Source: Caulobacter segnis
Lineage (GTDB): Bacteria; Pseudomonadota; Alphaproteobacteria; Caulobacterales; Caulobacteraceae
Assembly: GCF_019931575.1 (NCBI RefSeq)
Contig: NZ_CP082923.1
Span: 4,402,001 to 4,466,000 of the forward strand
DNA: 64,000 bases
Reading direction: 5' to 3'
This document shows positions 17,261-24,848 of this stretch, piece by piece. The notes under the pieces were generated by a model that saw only the letters and a program-made list of their open reading frames with translations, had not been told where the DNA came from and did not search any database. The position numbers and the translations under genes were made by a program. Positions within the stretch are counted from its first letter, which is position 1. Every line of letters begins with the position of its first letter.

Positions 17261-18226
17261 TTATCCGCGTTCGGAGAATTTGGCGGAGGGTCTGGAAACC
17301 GGTGAGACGATCAGGTCGCCCCCGGCCGTGGTCTGGGCCCGCACCGGCAGCAGGGCCTCCAGCGCCGCGCCGACGTCGTCCATGCGCTCGATAGGCAGCG
17401 AGCCCGACAGTCGTAGACGCGCCAGGGACGGATCGGTCAACGCGACCCGCCGCCCGGACACCCGCGACAGGCGCTCCGCCGCCTCGGCCAGGCTGGCGTC
17501 GGCCAGCACCACGCGGCCGTCGGTCCAGGCCGCGTCGCTCCTGACGTCACCCGCCTGGGCGGCGCCGCCGACGTCCGAGGCCCCGACATAGCGCTGGCCA
17601 GGGACCAGCAGCACGCTCGGCGCGCCGGGCTGGCTGACGCGCAGCGAGCCCTGGACCAGGGACACGGTCAGCCGCGCGCCGCCGGCCACGTTGAACCGCG
17701 TGCCCAGCACCGTCAGTGTCCGGCCCGAGGCGGCGACCGCGAACGGCCGGCGCTTGTCGTGGGTCACCTCGAAGAAGCCGTCGCCGGCCTCCAGCGACAC
17801 GTCGCGCGCGCGCCGCGAGAAGCGCGTCGTCAGGCGGCCGCCCGGACTGAGCACCACATGGCTGCCGTCGGCCAGGGTCAGGCGCGCGGCGGCGTGCGCG
17901 GGCGCGGCGTAGGTCTCGACCTGGGGCTGGGCGTTCAGCGCCACGCCCACGACTAGGGCGGCGGCCAGCAGGCCAAGACCGGCCAACAGCGGACGGCGTT
18001 CCGGCCGCGCCTTGCGACCGACGCTTCGGCGCAGGGCGCGCACGGTCGGGTCCTCGGCGGCCAGGCCCATGGCCAGCCAGACCTCGCGGGTGCGGGCGAC
18101 CTCCTCGCGGGCCTCGGCGGAGCCGGCTTCCCAGGCGTCCAGCGCGGTCCGCTCGGCCGTGGTCAGCGGGCGCGTCAGGCTGGCCGCCAGCAGGCGGCGC
18201 GGGTCCATGTCGTCACTAGGCGTCAT
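17261..18226 (-). CDS. FecR-type anti-sigma / sigma regulator
   Basis: A 321-residue inner-membrane protein. Residues 1-75 are the cytoplasmic FecR N-terminal (DUF4880-like) domain that binds the sigma factor; one membrane helix follows (residues 79-98, LLAGLGLLAAALVVGVALNA); residues 110-205 are the FecR core (LTLADGSHVVLSPGGRLTTRFSRRARDVSLEAGDGFFEVTHDKRRPFAV); residues 240-305 resemble the DUF4974 / STN-interacting domain. It overlaps the sigma gene by 11 bp (ATG 18226, sigma stop at 18216), a coupled pair. It would relay occupancy of the STN-bearing receptor encoded just upstream. Confidence 0.9.
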   Translation of the reverse strand: MTPSDDMDPRRLLAASLTRPLTTAERTALDAWEAGSAEAREEVARTREVWLAMGLAAEDPTVRALRRSVGRKARPERRPLLAGLGLLAAALVVGVALNAQPQVETYAAPAHAAARLTLADGSHVVLSPGGRLTTRFSRRARDVSLEAGDGFFEVTHDKRRPFAVAASGRTLTVLGTRFNVAGGARLTVSLVQGSLRVSQPGAPSVLLVPGQRYVGASDVGGAAQAGDVRSDAAWTDGRVVLADASLAEAAERLSRVSGRRVALTDPSLARLRLSGSLPIERMDDVGAALEALLPVRAQTTAGGDLIVSPVSRPSAKFSERG

Positions 18227-18809
18227 GCGAAACCTCGATCGCTTCGCGCAGACGCGCCAGGGCGTTCATCATGTGCTTCTCGACGGCGCTGATCGACAGG
18301 TTCAGGCGCGCCGCCGCCTCGGCCTGGGTCAGGTTCTCGAACCGGCAAAGCACGAACACCGCGCGGGCGTTCGGGTGCAGGTCGTCCAGGGCCGCAACCA
18401 GCAAGGCCAGCCGCTCGCGTCCAGCCAGGGTCGCCTCGGCGGTCGGCTCGTCGGCGGGCAGGGCTGGGTCGACCTCGACATGGCGGCCTCGCTGCCGCGA
18501 CCGCTGGTGGCGCTCGTGGTCGATAAGAGCGTTGGAGGCGACCGTGAACACCAGCCCGTCCGGATTGCCCCAGTGCAGGCGCGAGAACCGCTGCGACAGC
18601 CGCATGAAGACCTCCTGCGTCAGGTCCTCGGCGTCCTCGACCCCGACCGACCGACGCTGGAAGAAGCGCAGCAGCGGACGACGGTAGCGTGACACCAGCG
18701 CCTCGAAGCGCGGCGCCTCCATCGGCGGATTGGCCTCCACCGCCTCGCTGGGCCCGTCGGGCAGGTCGGCGCGGGTTCCCGCCGCGCCACGGAAGGTCAG
18801 AACGCCCAT
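18216..18809 (-). CDS. FecI-like ECF sigma factor
   Basis: Sigma factor of the extracytoplasmic-function, FecI-like group. Region 2 is visible as RYRRPLLRFFQRRSVGVEDAEDLTQEVFMRLSQRF with the LVFTVASNALIDHERHQRSR stretch, and region 4 as LNLSISAVEKHMMNALARLREAI. I give ATG 18809, which overlaps the upstream receptor gene by 13 bp and has GAGGATGAG before it (197 residues). ATG 18722 (MEAPRFEALVSRY, 168 residues) is equally reasonable and closer to normal FecI length. Likely partner is the FecR encoded downstream, with which it overlaps. Confidence 0.88.
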   Translation of the reverse strand: MGVLTFRGAAGTRADLPDGPSEAVEANPPMEAPRFEALVSRYRRPLLRFFQRRSVGVEDAEDLTQEVFMRLSQRFSRLHWGNPDGLVFTVASNALIDHERHQRSRQRGRHVEVDPALPADEPTAEATLAGRERLALLVAALDDLHPNARAVFVLCRFENLTQAEAAARLNLSISAVEKHMMNALARLREAIEVSHDA

Positions 18810-21655
18810 CTCATCCTCGCGGACAGGTACCGGCCCCAGTGATGGATCTCCATCGGCTGGTCGCGGCTCTCGCCATAGACGTAGCGGCGGGCGTCGGTCA
18901 GGTTGACGCCCTCCAGGGAAAGGGTGGCGCGGCGGTCGATCCGCCACGAGGCCGCGCCGTCCAGCGAGCCGAACGCGGCCGTGGTCGCCGGGGCGGTGAT
19001 CGAGCTGCCGATCGAGGTCAGGTATGACCCCCGCCAATTGTAGCCGAGCCGCACCGAGCCCCGGCCCTTCTCGTAGAAAACCACGGCGCTGTAGGTCGAG
19101 CGCGACAGACCCATCAGCGCATTGCGGATCACCCGGTCGCCGGCGAAGTAGTTGGCCTGGCTGCGCACCAGGGTCGCCGAGCCCTGCACGCCCAGGCCGT
19201 CGAACGGCGCGGGCAAGTCGCGGAACACTTGGGCGAAGGTCAGCTCCACCCCCTGAATGCGCGCCTGCCCGCCGTTGACATTGGTCGACAGCAGCACCTG
19301 GCCGCGTCCCGGGACCTCGATGAAGGTGTTCTGGGCGGTGATGTAGTCGTCCAGCCGCCGGTCGAAGGCGGCAAGGGTCAGCGCGCCTCCCGATCGCGCG
19401 TACCACTCGATCGAGGCGTCCAGCTGGGTGGCCAGGAACGGGTCCAGCTCGGGATTGCCGCCGTTGGCCGTCGGGGTGTCGCGGGCGATGGTGATGCGCG
19501 GGGCGTTGTCGACCACGTTGGGCCGGCTGACCACCCGCGAGGCGGCCAGGCGCAGATAGAGCCTGTCGCGCAACTGGACCTTCAGGTTGGCGCTGGGCAG
19601 CCAGTCGCCGTACGCCTTGCGCCACTGCGCCGGCAGCGGGTCCGAGCCGCTGGACAAGACACCCTTGGACACCTGGCGGGTGGCCGCGTAGCGCAGGCCC
19701 AGATTGCCATCGATCGGCCAGCCGAGCGCGACGCCCTCGAAGTCCAGCCGGGCGTAGGCCGAGCGGATCTTTTCCTCGACCACGAACGAATTGCGCAGGT
19801 CCGCCGCCGTCGGCGGCCAGGCGGCGACCGCCGGGGTGTAGAGCAGGTCGTAAAAGGCCTGGGCGTTGGGTGCGACCCAGCGCCGGGGGAGGTCGGCGTC
19901 GACGCCCGACAGGAAGTCCGCGAACGGCGTCGATCCGTAGGCGGATGATCCAAGCCCGACCAGCGGCTGACCGACCAGCGTATCCAGCGTCCAGTCGCGC
20001 CGACGGTAGTCCCGCGAGCGCCGATGGCTCTCGACGCCCAGGCGCAAGGCGAACGCGCCGATGGGCCGCAGGAGGTCCAGCTTGGCGGTCTCGTCGACGT
20101 CGCGGGAGTCCTTGAAGGTGTAGTCGAACGACTGGCCGACATAGTTGGCGGGATCGGCGTAGTCGACGGTCGTCCGCAGATCGGGCCCGCCCGCCAGGCC
20201 ATGGCTGAAGTCGTAGGTCAGCGGCGCGAAGAAGGCCACGCGGGCCCGCACCGTGCCCCGGCCGTCCGGGTGATAGCTGCGGGCCCGCGAATAGCCCCAG
20301 TCGCCGTCCAGCGTCCACGCGCCCCTTGCCCAGCGGCCGTGGGCGCCCACGGCGACCAGGTCGTGGCGGTTCAGGCTGATCTCGTGCGAGGCCATCCAGC
20401 GGACGTTGTCGATGGTCCCGGCCTGGACGGTGTCGCCCTTCACCCCCTGCGTGCCCGCCACGAAGCGCGGGCTCGAGACCGACGGATCGTCCGGATAGAT
20501 GTCCAGGCCGTACTCGTCGTAGTGGGCGTCCAGTCGGGTGGCCAGCAGGTCCAGATCCAGGCTCAGGCCGTCCGTCGGCCGCCACTGCAGGGTAAAGTCG
20601 CCGGACGCCATCCGGCGGTCCTCCAGCTCGACGGTCGGCCGCGTGCGGGTCGGGGTGTAGAGGCCCGGTCCCAGTACCGACGTGAAGCGGTCGAGGTTCC
20701 AGCCAGTCTGGTAGAGGCGGTCGTTGCGGATCCGCCGCCGCTCGACCACGCCGCCGGCCAGCACGCCCAGGCGACCGCTGGCGTCGACCCAGCTCCACAC
20801 TCCGGAGACCGACGGATCGACTTGGCCGGCCCGCCCCTCGGAGGCGCGGACCGACATCACCGAGCGCCGGCCGCGATCCAGCGGCTTGAAGGTCCGCACG
20901 TCGATGTCGCCGCCCAGGGCGCCCTCGTCCATGTCGGCGGTCGTGGTCTTGACCACCTCGATCTGGTCGATGACGTCGGCGGGCAGCACCTCGAAGCGGA
21001 ACTGCCGTCCCCGGAAGCCGCCATTCTCGACGAGGTCGTTCAGGGCGATCGGCCGGCCGTTCAGCAGCACGTTCTGGAACTGCGGCCCCAGCCCCCGGAC
21101 GCTGACATAGAGGCCGACGCCGCGGTGGCGCTCCAGGCTGACGCCCGGCGCCAGCTGCAGGGCCTCGGCGGCGTTGAAGGCCGGCAGGCGGGCGATGTCC
21201 TCGGCGCTGACGGCGTCCAGACTGTAGGCGGCCGCGCGCTTCAGGGCCAGCGACCGGTCCAGGCTCTGCGCATAGGCGGCGTTGATGGTGACCGGTTCGA
21301 CCAGGGCCGGCGCTTCCGGCGGATTGGCCGGCGAACTGGGCGGCGACGAGGCCGCGACCGACGTGGGCGCATCGGCCAGCAGCACGAAGACGCCGCGCTT
21401 GACCTCGCGCACCGACACGTGGGTCCCGGCCACCAGGGTCTCGATCGTCTGGCGCGGCGACAGCCCGCGCGGCGCGGCGCGGCCCGGAAGGCCCGCCAGG
21501 GTCGCGGTGTCGAACGCAACCACGACGTCGCGCTGGGCGGCGAAGGCCATGACGCTCTCGGCCAGGGTCGCCGGCGGCCGCTCGCCGGCCCGCGCCGTCG
21601 CGGGGACGGCGGCGAGCATCAGGACAAGCGCACGGATGAGGTCGGACGACGGCAT
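18797..21655 (-). CDS. TonB-dependent transducer with STN signalling domain
   Basis: A 952-residue outer-membrane receptor. Signal peptide 1-23 is followed by an STN domain (residues 30-97: LAESVMAFAAQRDVVVAFDTATLAGL ... QTIETLVAGTHVSVREVKRGVFVL), the part that contacts FecR in the periplasm. Plug motifs (NAAEALQLAPGVSLERHRGVG, VRGLGPQFQNVLLNGR, ADMDEGALGGDIDV) and a barrel ending MRWAF follow. It is the first gene of a coupled receptor-sigma-FecR set, an order opposite to the usual sigma-FecR-receptor arrangement. It is a paralogue of the receptor at 14473-17133. A direct repeat CTAGCGT-C-CTAGCGT lies at 21695-21709, 40 bp upstream. Confidence 0.92.
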   Translation of the reverse strand: MPSSDLIRALVLMLAAVPATARAGERPPATLAESVMAFAAQRDVVVAFDTATLAGLPGRAAPRGLSPRQTIETLVAGTHVSVREVKRGVFVLLADAPTSVAASSPPSSPANPPEAPALVEPVTINAAYAQSLDRSLALKRAAAYSLDAVSAEDIARLPAFNAAEALQLAPGVSLERHRGVGLYVSVRGLGPQFQNVLLNGRPIALNDLVENGGFRGRQFRFEVLPADVIDQIEVVKTTTADMDEGALGGDIDVRTFKPLDRGRRSVMSVRASEGRAGQVDPSVSGVWSWVDASGRLGVLAGGVVERRRIRNDRLYQTGWNLDRFTSVLGPGLYTPTRTRPTVELEDRRMASGDFTLQWRPTDGLSLDLDLLATRLDAHYDEYGLDIYPDDPSVSSPRFVAGTQGVKGDTVQAGTIDNVRWMASHEISLNRHDLVAVGAHGRWARGAWTLDGDWGYSRARSYHPDGRGTVRARVAFFAPLTYDFSHGLAGGPDLRTTVDYADPANYVGQSFDYTFKDSRDVDETAKLDLLRPIGAFALRLGVESHRRSRDYRRRDWTLDTLVGQPLVGLGSSAYGSTPFADFLSGVDADLPRRWVAPNAQAFYDLLYTPAVAAWPPTAADLRNSFVVEEKIRSAYARLDFEGVALGWPIDGNLGLRYAATRQVSKGVLSSGSDPLPAQWRKAYGDWLPSANLKVQLRDRLYLRLAASRVVSRPNVVDNAPRITIARDTPTANGGNPELDPFLATQLDASIEWYARSGGALTLAAFDRRLDDYITAQNTFIEVPGRGQVLLSTNVNGGQARIQGVELTFAQVFRDLPAPFDGLGVQGSATLVRSQANYFAGDRVIRNALMGLSRSTYSAVVFYEKGRGSVRLGYNWRGSYLTSIGSSITAPATTAAFGSLDGAASWRIDRRATLSLEGVNLTDARRYVYGESRDQPMEIHHWGRYLSARMRWAF

Positions 21656-21767
21656 GCTGGGACCCGCGCGCGACGCCCCGCGCGCCAGGTCCCACTAGCG
21701 TCCTAGCGTGACACTTCGGCGACGAACCCAGGGTCCGCCGCTCGTCCGAGGACGGAACGCCCGGTCC

Positions 21768-22478
21768 TCAGGCCTTCGGGCGGGTGAAGCGCTCCGGCGC
21801 CAGCGCCCGGCGGGTGAAGCGAGCCTCGCGCACCGCCCCCTTGAAGAAGTCGATCCTGTTCATCCGCGCGCCGATCGAGGCGCGGCCCGGCCCCTGTGGC
21901 GCATAGGCGATCTCGGCCTCGCCTTGCAGCTCGCCATTCACATACGAGCGATACGTCTTGCCGTCATAGCTCTGGGCGACGTGGAACCACTGGCCAATCG
22001 GAAAGCGCTTCTCGGGGAAGATCAGGGTGTGCTTGTAGCCGAGGCCGGTGACGAAGGCGTCCAGCCACCACTCGCCGCCCACGGTGCGGATCTCGAACAG
22101 GAAGCGCGTGGTCGAGGGCGGCGCCCCTTCCGGCGCCGTCTCTTGAAGGTGGAACCAGCGTTGGGCCTCGTTCCCGCCGTCCGGACGGAACACCGCCTCG
22201 AAGGTCCAGGTCTGGGCCCCGGCCAGCGGGTGCTGCTCGACGAACAGCACGTCCCGGACGCCGTCGAACTGGACGGCCTTGCCGCAAGGGCTGTCGATGA
22301 TCTTCGGCGCGCCCTCGGCATGGGCCTCGACGCCGCCGATGCGGGTGAGGTTGTCGAAGGTCCAGACAGCCTGGTCGCGCACCTTCCGGGCGGCGCTTGC
22401 GGGGGCCGGGATCAGGCTGGCTAAGGGCAGGCTGGCGCCAGCGGCCAAGGCCTCGCGGCGACTCCACTTGAACGTCAT
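21768..22478 (-). CDS. secreted LamG/concanavalin-like domain protein
   Basis: A 236-residue protein with a twin-arginine-looking signal (KWSRREALAAGASLPLASLIPAPASA) and a single jelly-roll domain of LamG type: VWTFDNLTRIGG, KAVQFDGVRDVLFVEQHPLAG, TWTFEAVFRPDGG, GQWFHVAQSYDGKTYRSYVNGELQGEAEIAYAPQ. The domain probably binds carbohydrate. ATG 22478 has GGGGAGGA before it; the frame further upstream overlaps the divergent promoter. It is divergent from the GH105 gene, at the left edge of the pectin locus, so an ancillary role in rhamnogalacturonan use is likely. Confidence 0.78.
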   Translation of the reverse strand: MTFKWSRREALAAGASLPLASLIPAPASAARKVRDQAVWTFDNLTRIGGVEAHAEGAPKIIDSPCGKAVQFDGVRDVLFVEQHPLAGAQTWTFEAVFRPDGGNEAQRWFHLQETAPEGAPPSTTRFLFEIRTVGGEWWLDAFVTGLGYKHTLIFPEKRFPIGQWFHVAQSYDGKTYRSYVNGELQGEAEIAYAPQGPGRASIGARMNRIDFFKGAVREARFTRRALAPERFTRPKA

Positions 22479-22509
22479 ATGATCCTCCCCGATCGCCTTT
22501 CCAGCCATT

Positions 22510-22557
22510 CCACTTTGTGGCATAGGCTTCCACATAATGACAATGACACCGGTTGCA
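22510..22557. promoter_or_regulatory. candidate operators, LamG / GH105 divergent promoter
   Basis: The 105-bp divergent region contains CCACTTTGTGG (22510-22520), a TTCCACAT element near 22529, and TGACACCGGTTGCA (22544-22557). The last fits TGNNACCGGTNNCA, a perfect symmetrical site of the type bound by LacI-family repressors. TGACACCGGT recurs at 33610 in the promoter region of the pectin receptor. Which regulator binds is unknown. Confidence 0.5.
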
Positions 22558-22583
22558 GTGGCGTTGTGCGGAGGAAATCACCC

Positions 22584-24845
22584 ATGTTTCGTGTCGTGTC
22601 CAACCACCGCACCGTGATCGCCCTGGTTCTCGCCGGCGCTGCCCTGGCGTCGGGCGCGAGCGTCTCGGCCGCTCCGCCTCGCGCGCCGAAGGCCGCCACG
22701 GCCAAGCAGGACGTCCTGCCCGCGCCCGACGCGGTCCTGGCCGTACTGAACCGCGCCAATTCCGCCCAGATCAAGGCCATGCGCGCCGAGCCGATCCCGG
22801 TCTCGACCGGCGGGGCCGTGCGCGAGATGTCGTCCAACTGGGTCTCGGCTGCGTACTATGTCGGCGCCGCCCGCCTGGCCCGCGTGACCAACGACAAGGA
22901 GACCCTGGTCTTTCTCAGCGAGGCGGCCGAGCACTTCAACTACGGCCTGCGCGGGTCGCGCTCGCCCAAGCTGATGCTGAACGCCGACGAATGGGCGATC
23001 GGCGACCTCTACGAAGAACTCTACGCCCGCCGCCGCCAGGAAGGCGTGATCATGCCGCTGCGCCAGCGGCTGGACTGGGGCCTGCCCCACCTGGCTCGCC
23101 AGCCGATCCCCGAGCACCTGGTCTGGTGGTGGAGCGACGCCCTATTCATGGCCCCGCCCGTCCTGGCGCGGATGAGCGCCCTGACCGGCGATCCGAAATA
23201 TCTTGAGGCCATGGACAAGCAGTGGTGGCGCACCTTCGCCCGCCTCTACAGCCCGGACGACAGCCTCTATTTCCGCGACGAGCGCTTCGTCGAGCGCCGC
23301 GACGACCAGGGCCGCAAGCTGTTCTGGTCGCGCGGCAACGGCTGGGTGATGGGCGGCATGGCCCGCGTGCTGGAGGCGATGCCAGCCGACTACATCCAGC
23401 GCCCGCGCTACATCACGGTGTTCCAGGCCATGGCCAAGCGGGTCGCCGGCCTGCAGCGCCCCGATGGCCTGTGGGCGTCCAGCCTGATGCAGCCGGATCT
23501 GTTCCCGGAAGCCGAGACCTCGGGCTCGGCCTTCTTCGTCTACGCCCTGGCCTGGGGGATCAATCACGGCGTCCTTGACCGCGCGACCTACCAGCCGGTG
23601 GTCGTGAAGGGCTGGAAGGCGCTGGAGGCCCAGGTTCTCCCGAACGGCATGATCGGCGCGGTGCAGAAGACCGGCGACCAGCCGGTGCCGACCGCCGCCA
23701 CCGACATCGGCCCCTACGGCACGGGCGCCTTCCTGCTGGCGGGGCTGGAGGTGATGGACCTGTCCAAGCCAACGACCGCCCTGCCCCTGGCCGAGCCGGC
23801 CCAGGACGCCGCCGACTTCATCGTCGCCACCACCCCGACCCCGGCCCTGCCGCGCACGGTGCGGGGGCCGGAGGAGGAAGCCCGCCACGCCACCGAGATG
23901 AAGGCCGTGGCCGCTCTCGCCTACGATCCGCTGATCGAGGGGCCGGGTCTGGCGCCGGCCCAGGTCCCGCCCGCCGCGCCGGGCCAGCCGACACCGCCGA
24001 AGATGATCTACCGCATGGCCCCGCCGCCCGCCGGCCAGGACCAGCCGCGCGCCACGGTCCGCTACGCGCCCGAGCGCTACGACGACATCCTGTGGGAGAA
24101 CGACCGCACGGCCCACCGCATCTACGGTCCGGCCCTGGAACAGTTCGAGCCGCCCTCGACCTCGGGGATCGACGCCTGGGGCAAGAGCGTCCGCTACCCG
24201 TTCATGACCCGCCAGCTGCGCACCGGCGACCAGCACGCCTATCACGGCGAGGGCATCGACTATTACAACGTCAAGACCTTCCGCGGCGCGGGCGGGCTGG
24301 GCGTCTGGGACGGCGGCAAGCTGTGGGTGTCGCGCAACTGGAAGGACTACAGGATCCTGAAGGACGGCCCGGACGCGGCCGCGTTCAGGGTCAGCTACGC
24401 ACCCTGGACGGTGGGTGAAAAGCGACAGGTCTGGGAAAGCCGGACCTTCACCCTGCCCATGGGCACCAACTTCACGCGCATGGTCTCGACCTTCGGCTCG
24501 AACGCCAAGGGGCCGATCACCGTGGCGCTGGGCATCACCAAGGCTCCCACCGCCAAGCAGGCTGGCGACCTGCGCGCCGACAAGGCCAACGGCGTGTTCT
24601 CGTTCTGGGATGTCACCGACCCCGACAAGGGCACGATGGGCGTCGCCCTGCTGGTCGACCCACGCCAGATCGTCGACGTGGTCGAGACCGACAGCGACTG
24701 GCTGGTGCTGGTCAAGGTCACGCCGGGCAAGCCGTTCGTCTACTACATGGGCGCGGCCTGGGACAAAGGCCTCGACTTCCATTCGCGCGCCGACTGGGAG
24801 ACCTACGTCTTCGCCCAGAAGCCCGACTTCAACCCGGCGCGTTAG
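22584..24845 (+). CDS. GH105 unsaturated rhamnogalacturonyl hydrolase fused to DUF4861
   Basis: A 753-residue secreted enzyme. Signal peptide 1-30. Residues 60-400 are a GH105 (alpha/alpha)6 barrel of the YteR/RhiN kind: NADEWAIGDLYEELY (D135), VWWWSDALFMAPP with D185 in the catalytic position, LFWSRGNGWVMGGMARVLEAMP, and LQRPDGLWASSLMQPDLFPEAETSGSAFF. It would remove the unsaturated galacturonyl residue left at the non-reducing end by lyases. A Pro-rich linker leads to a C-terminal DUF4861-type beta domain (YDDILWENDRTAHRIYGPALE onward). GGAGGAAAT precedes ATG 22584. First gene of an operon with GH78 (3-bp gap) and GH28. Confidence 0.88.
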   Translation: MFRVVSNHRTVIALVLAGAALASGASVSAAPPRAPKAATAKQDVLPAPDAVLAVLNRANSAQIKAMRAEPIPVSTGGAVREMSSNWVSAAYYVGAARLARVTNDKETLVFLSEAAEHFNYGLRGSRSPKLMLNADEWAIGDLYEELYARRRQEGVIMPLRQRLDWGLPHLARQPIPEHLVWWWSDALFMAPPVLARMSALTGDPKYLEAMDKQWWRTFARLYSPDDSLYFRDERFVERRDDQGRKLFWSRGNGWVMGGMARVLEAMPADYIQRPRYITVFQAMAKRVAGLQRPDGLWASSLMQPDLFPEAETSGSAFFVYALAWGINHGVLDRATYQPVVVKGWKALEAQVLPNGMIGAVQKTGDQPVPTAATDIGPYGTGAFLLAGLEVMDLSKPTTALPLAEPAQDAADFIVATTPTPALPRTVRGPEEEARHATEMKAVAALAYDPLIEGPGLAPAQVPPAAPGQPTPPKMIYRMAPPPAGQDQPRATVRYAPERYDDILWENDRTAHRIYGPALEQFEPPSTSGIDAWGKSVRYPFMTRQLRTGDQHAYHGEGIDYYNVKTFRGAGGLGVWDGGKLWVSRNWKDYRILKDGPDAAAFRVSYAPWTVGEKRQVWESRTFTLPMGTNFTRMVSTFGSNAKGPITVALGITKAPTAKQAGDLRADKANGVFSFWDVTDPDKGTMGVALLVDPRQIVDVVETDSDWLVLVKVTPGKPFVYYMGAAWDKGLDFHSRADWETYVFAQKPDFNPAR

Positions 24846-24848
24846 GTC

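Noticed and set aside
18216..21695. A 1159-codon minus-strand frame overlapping the STN receptor
   Set aside because: Only its last ~200 codons encode a real protein, the sigma factor; the rest is an Arg/Pro-rich shadow of the receptor gene in another frame.
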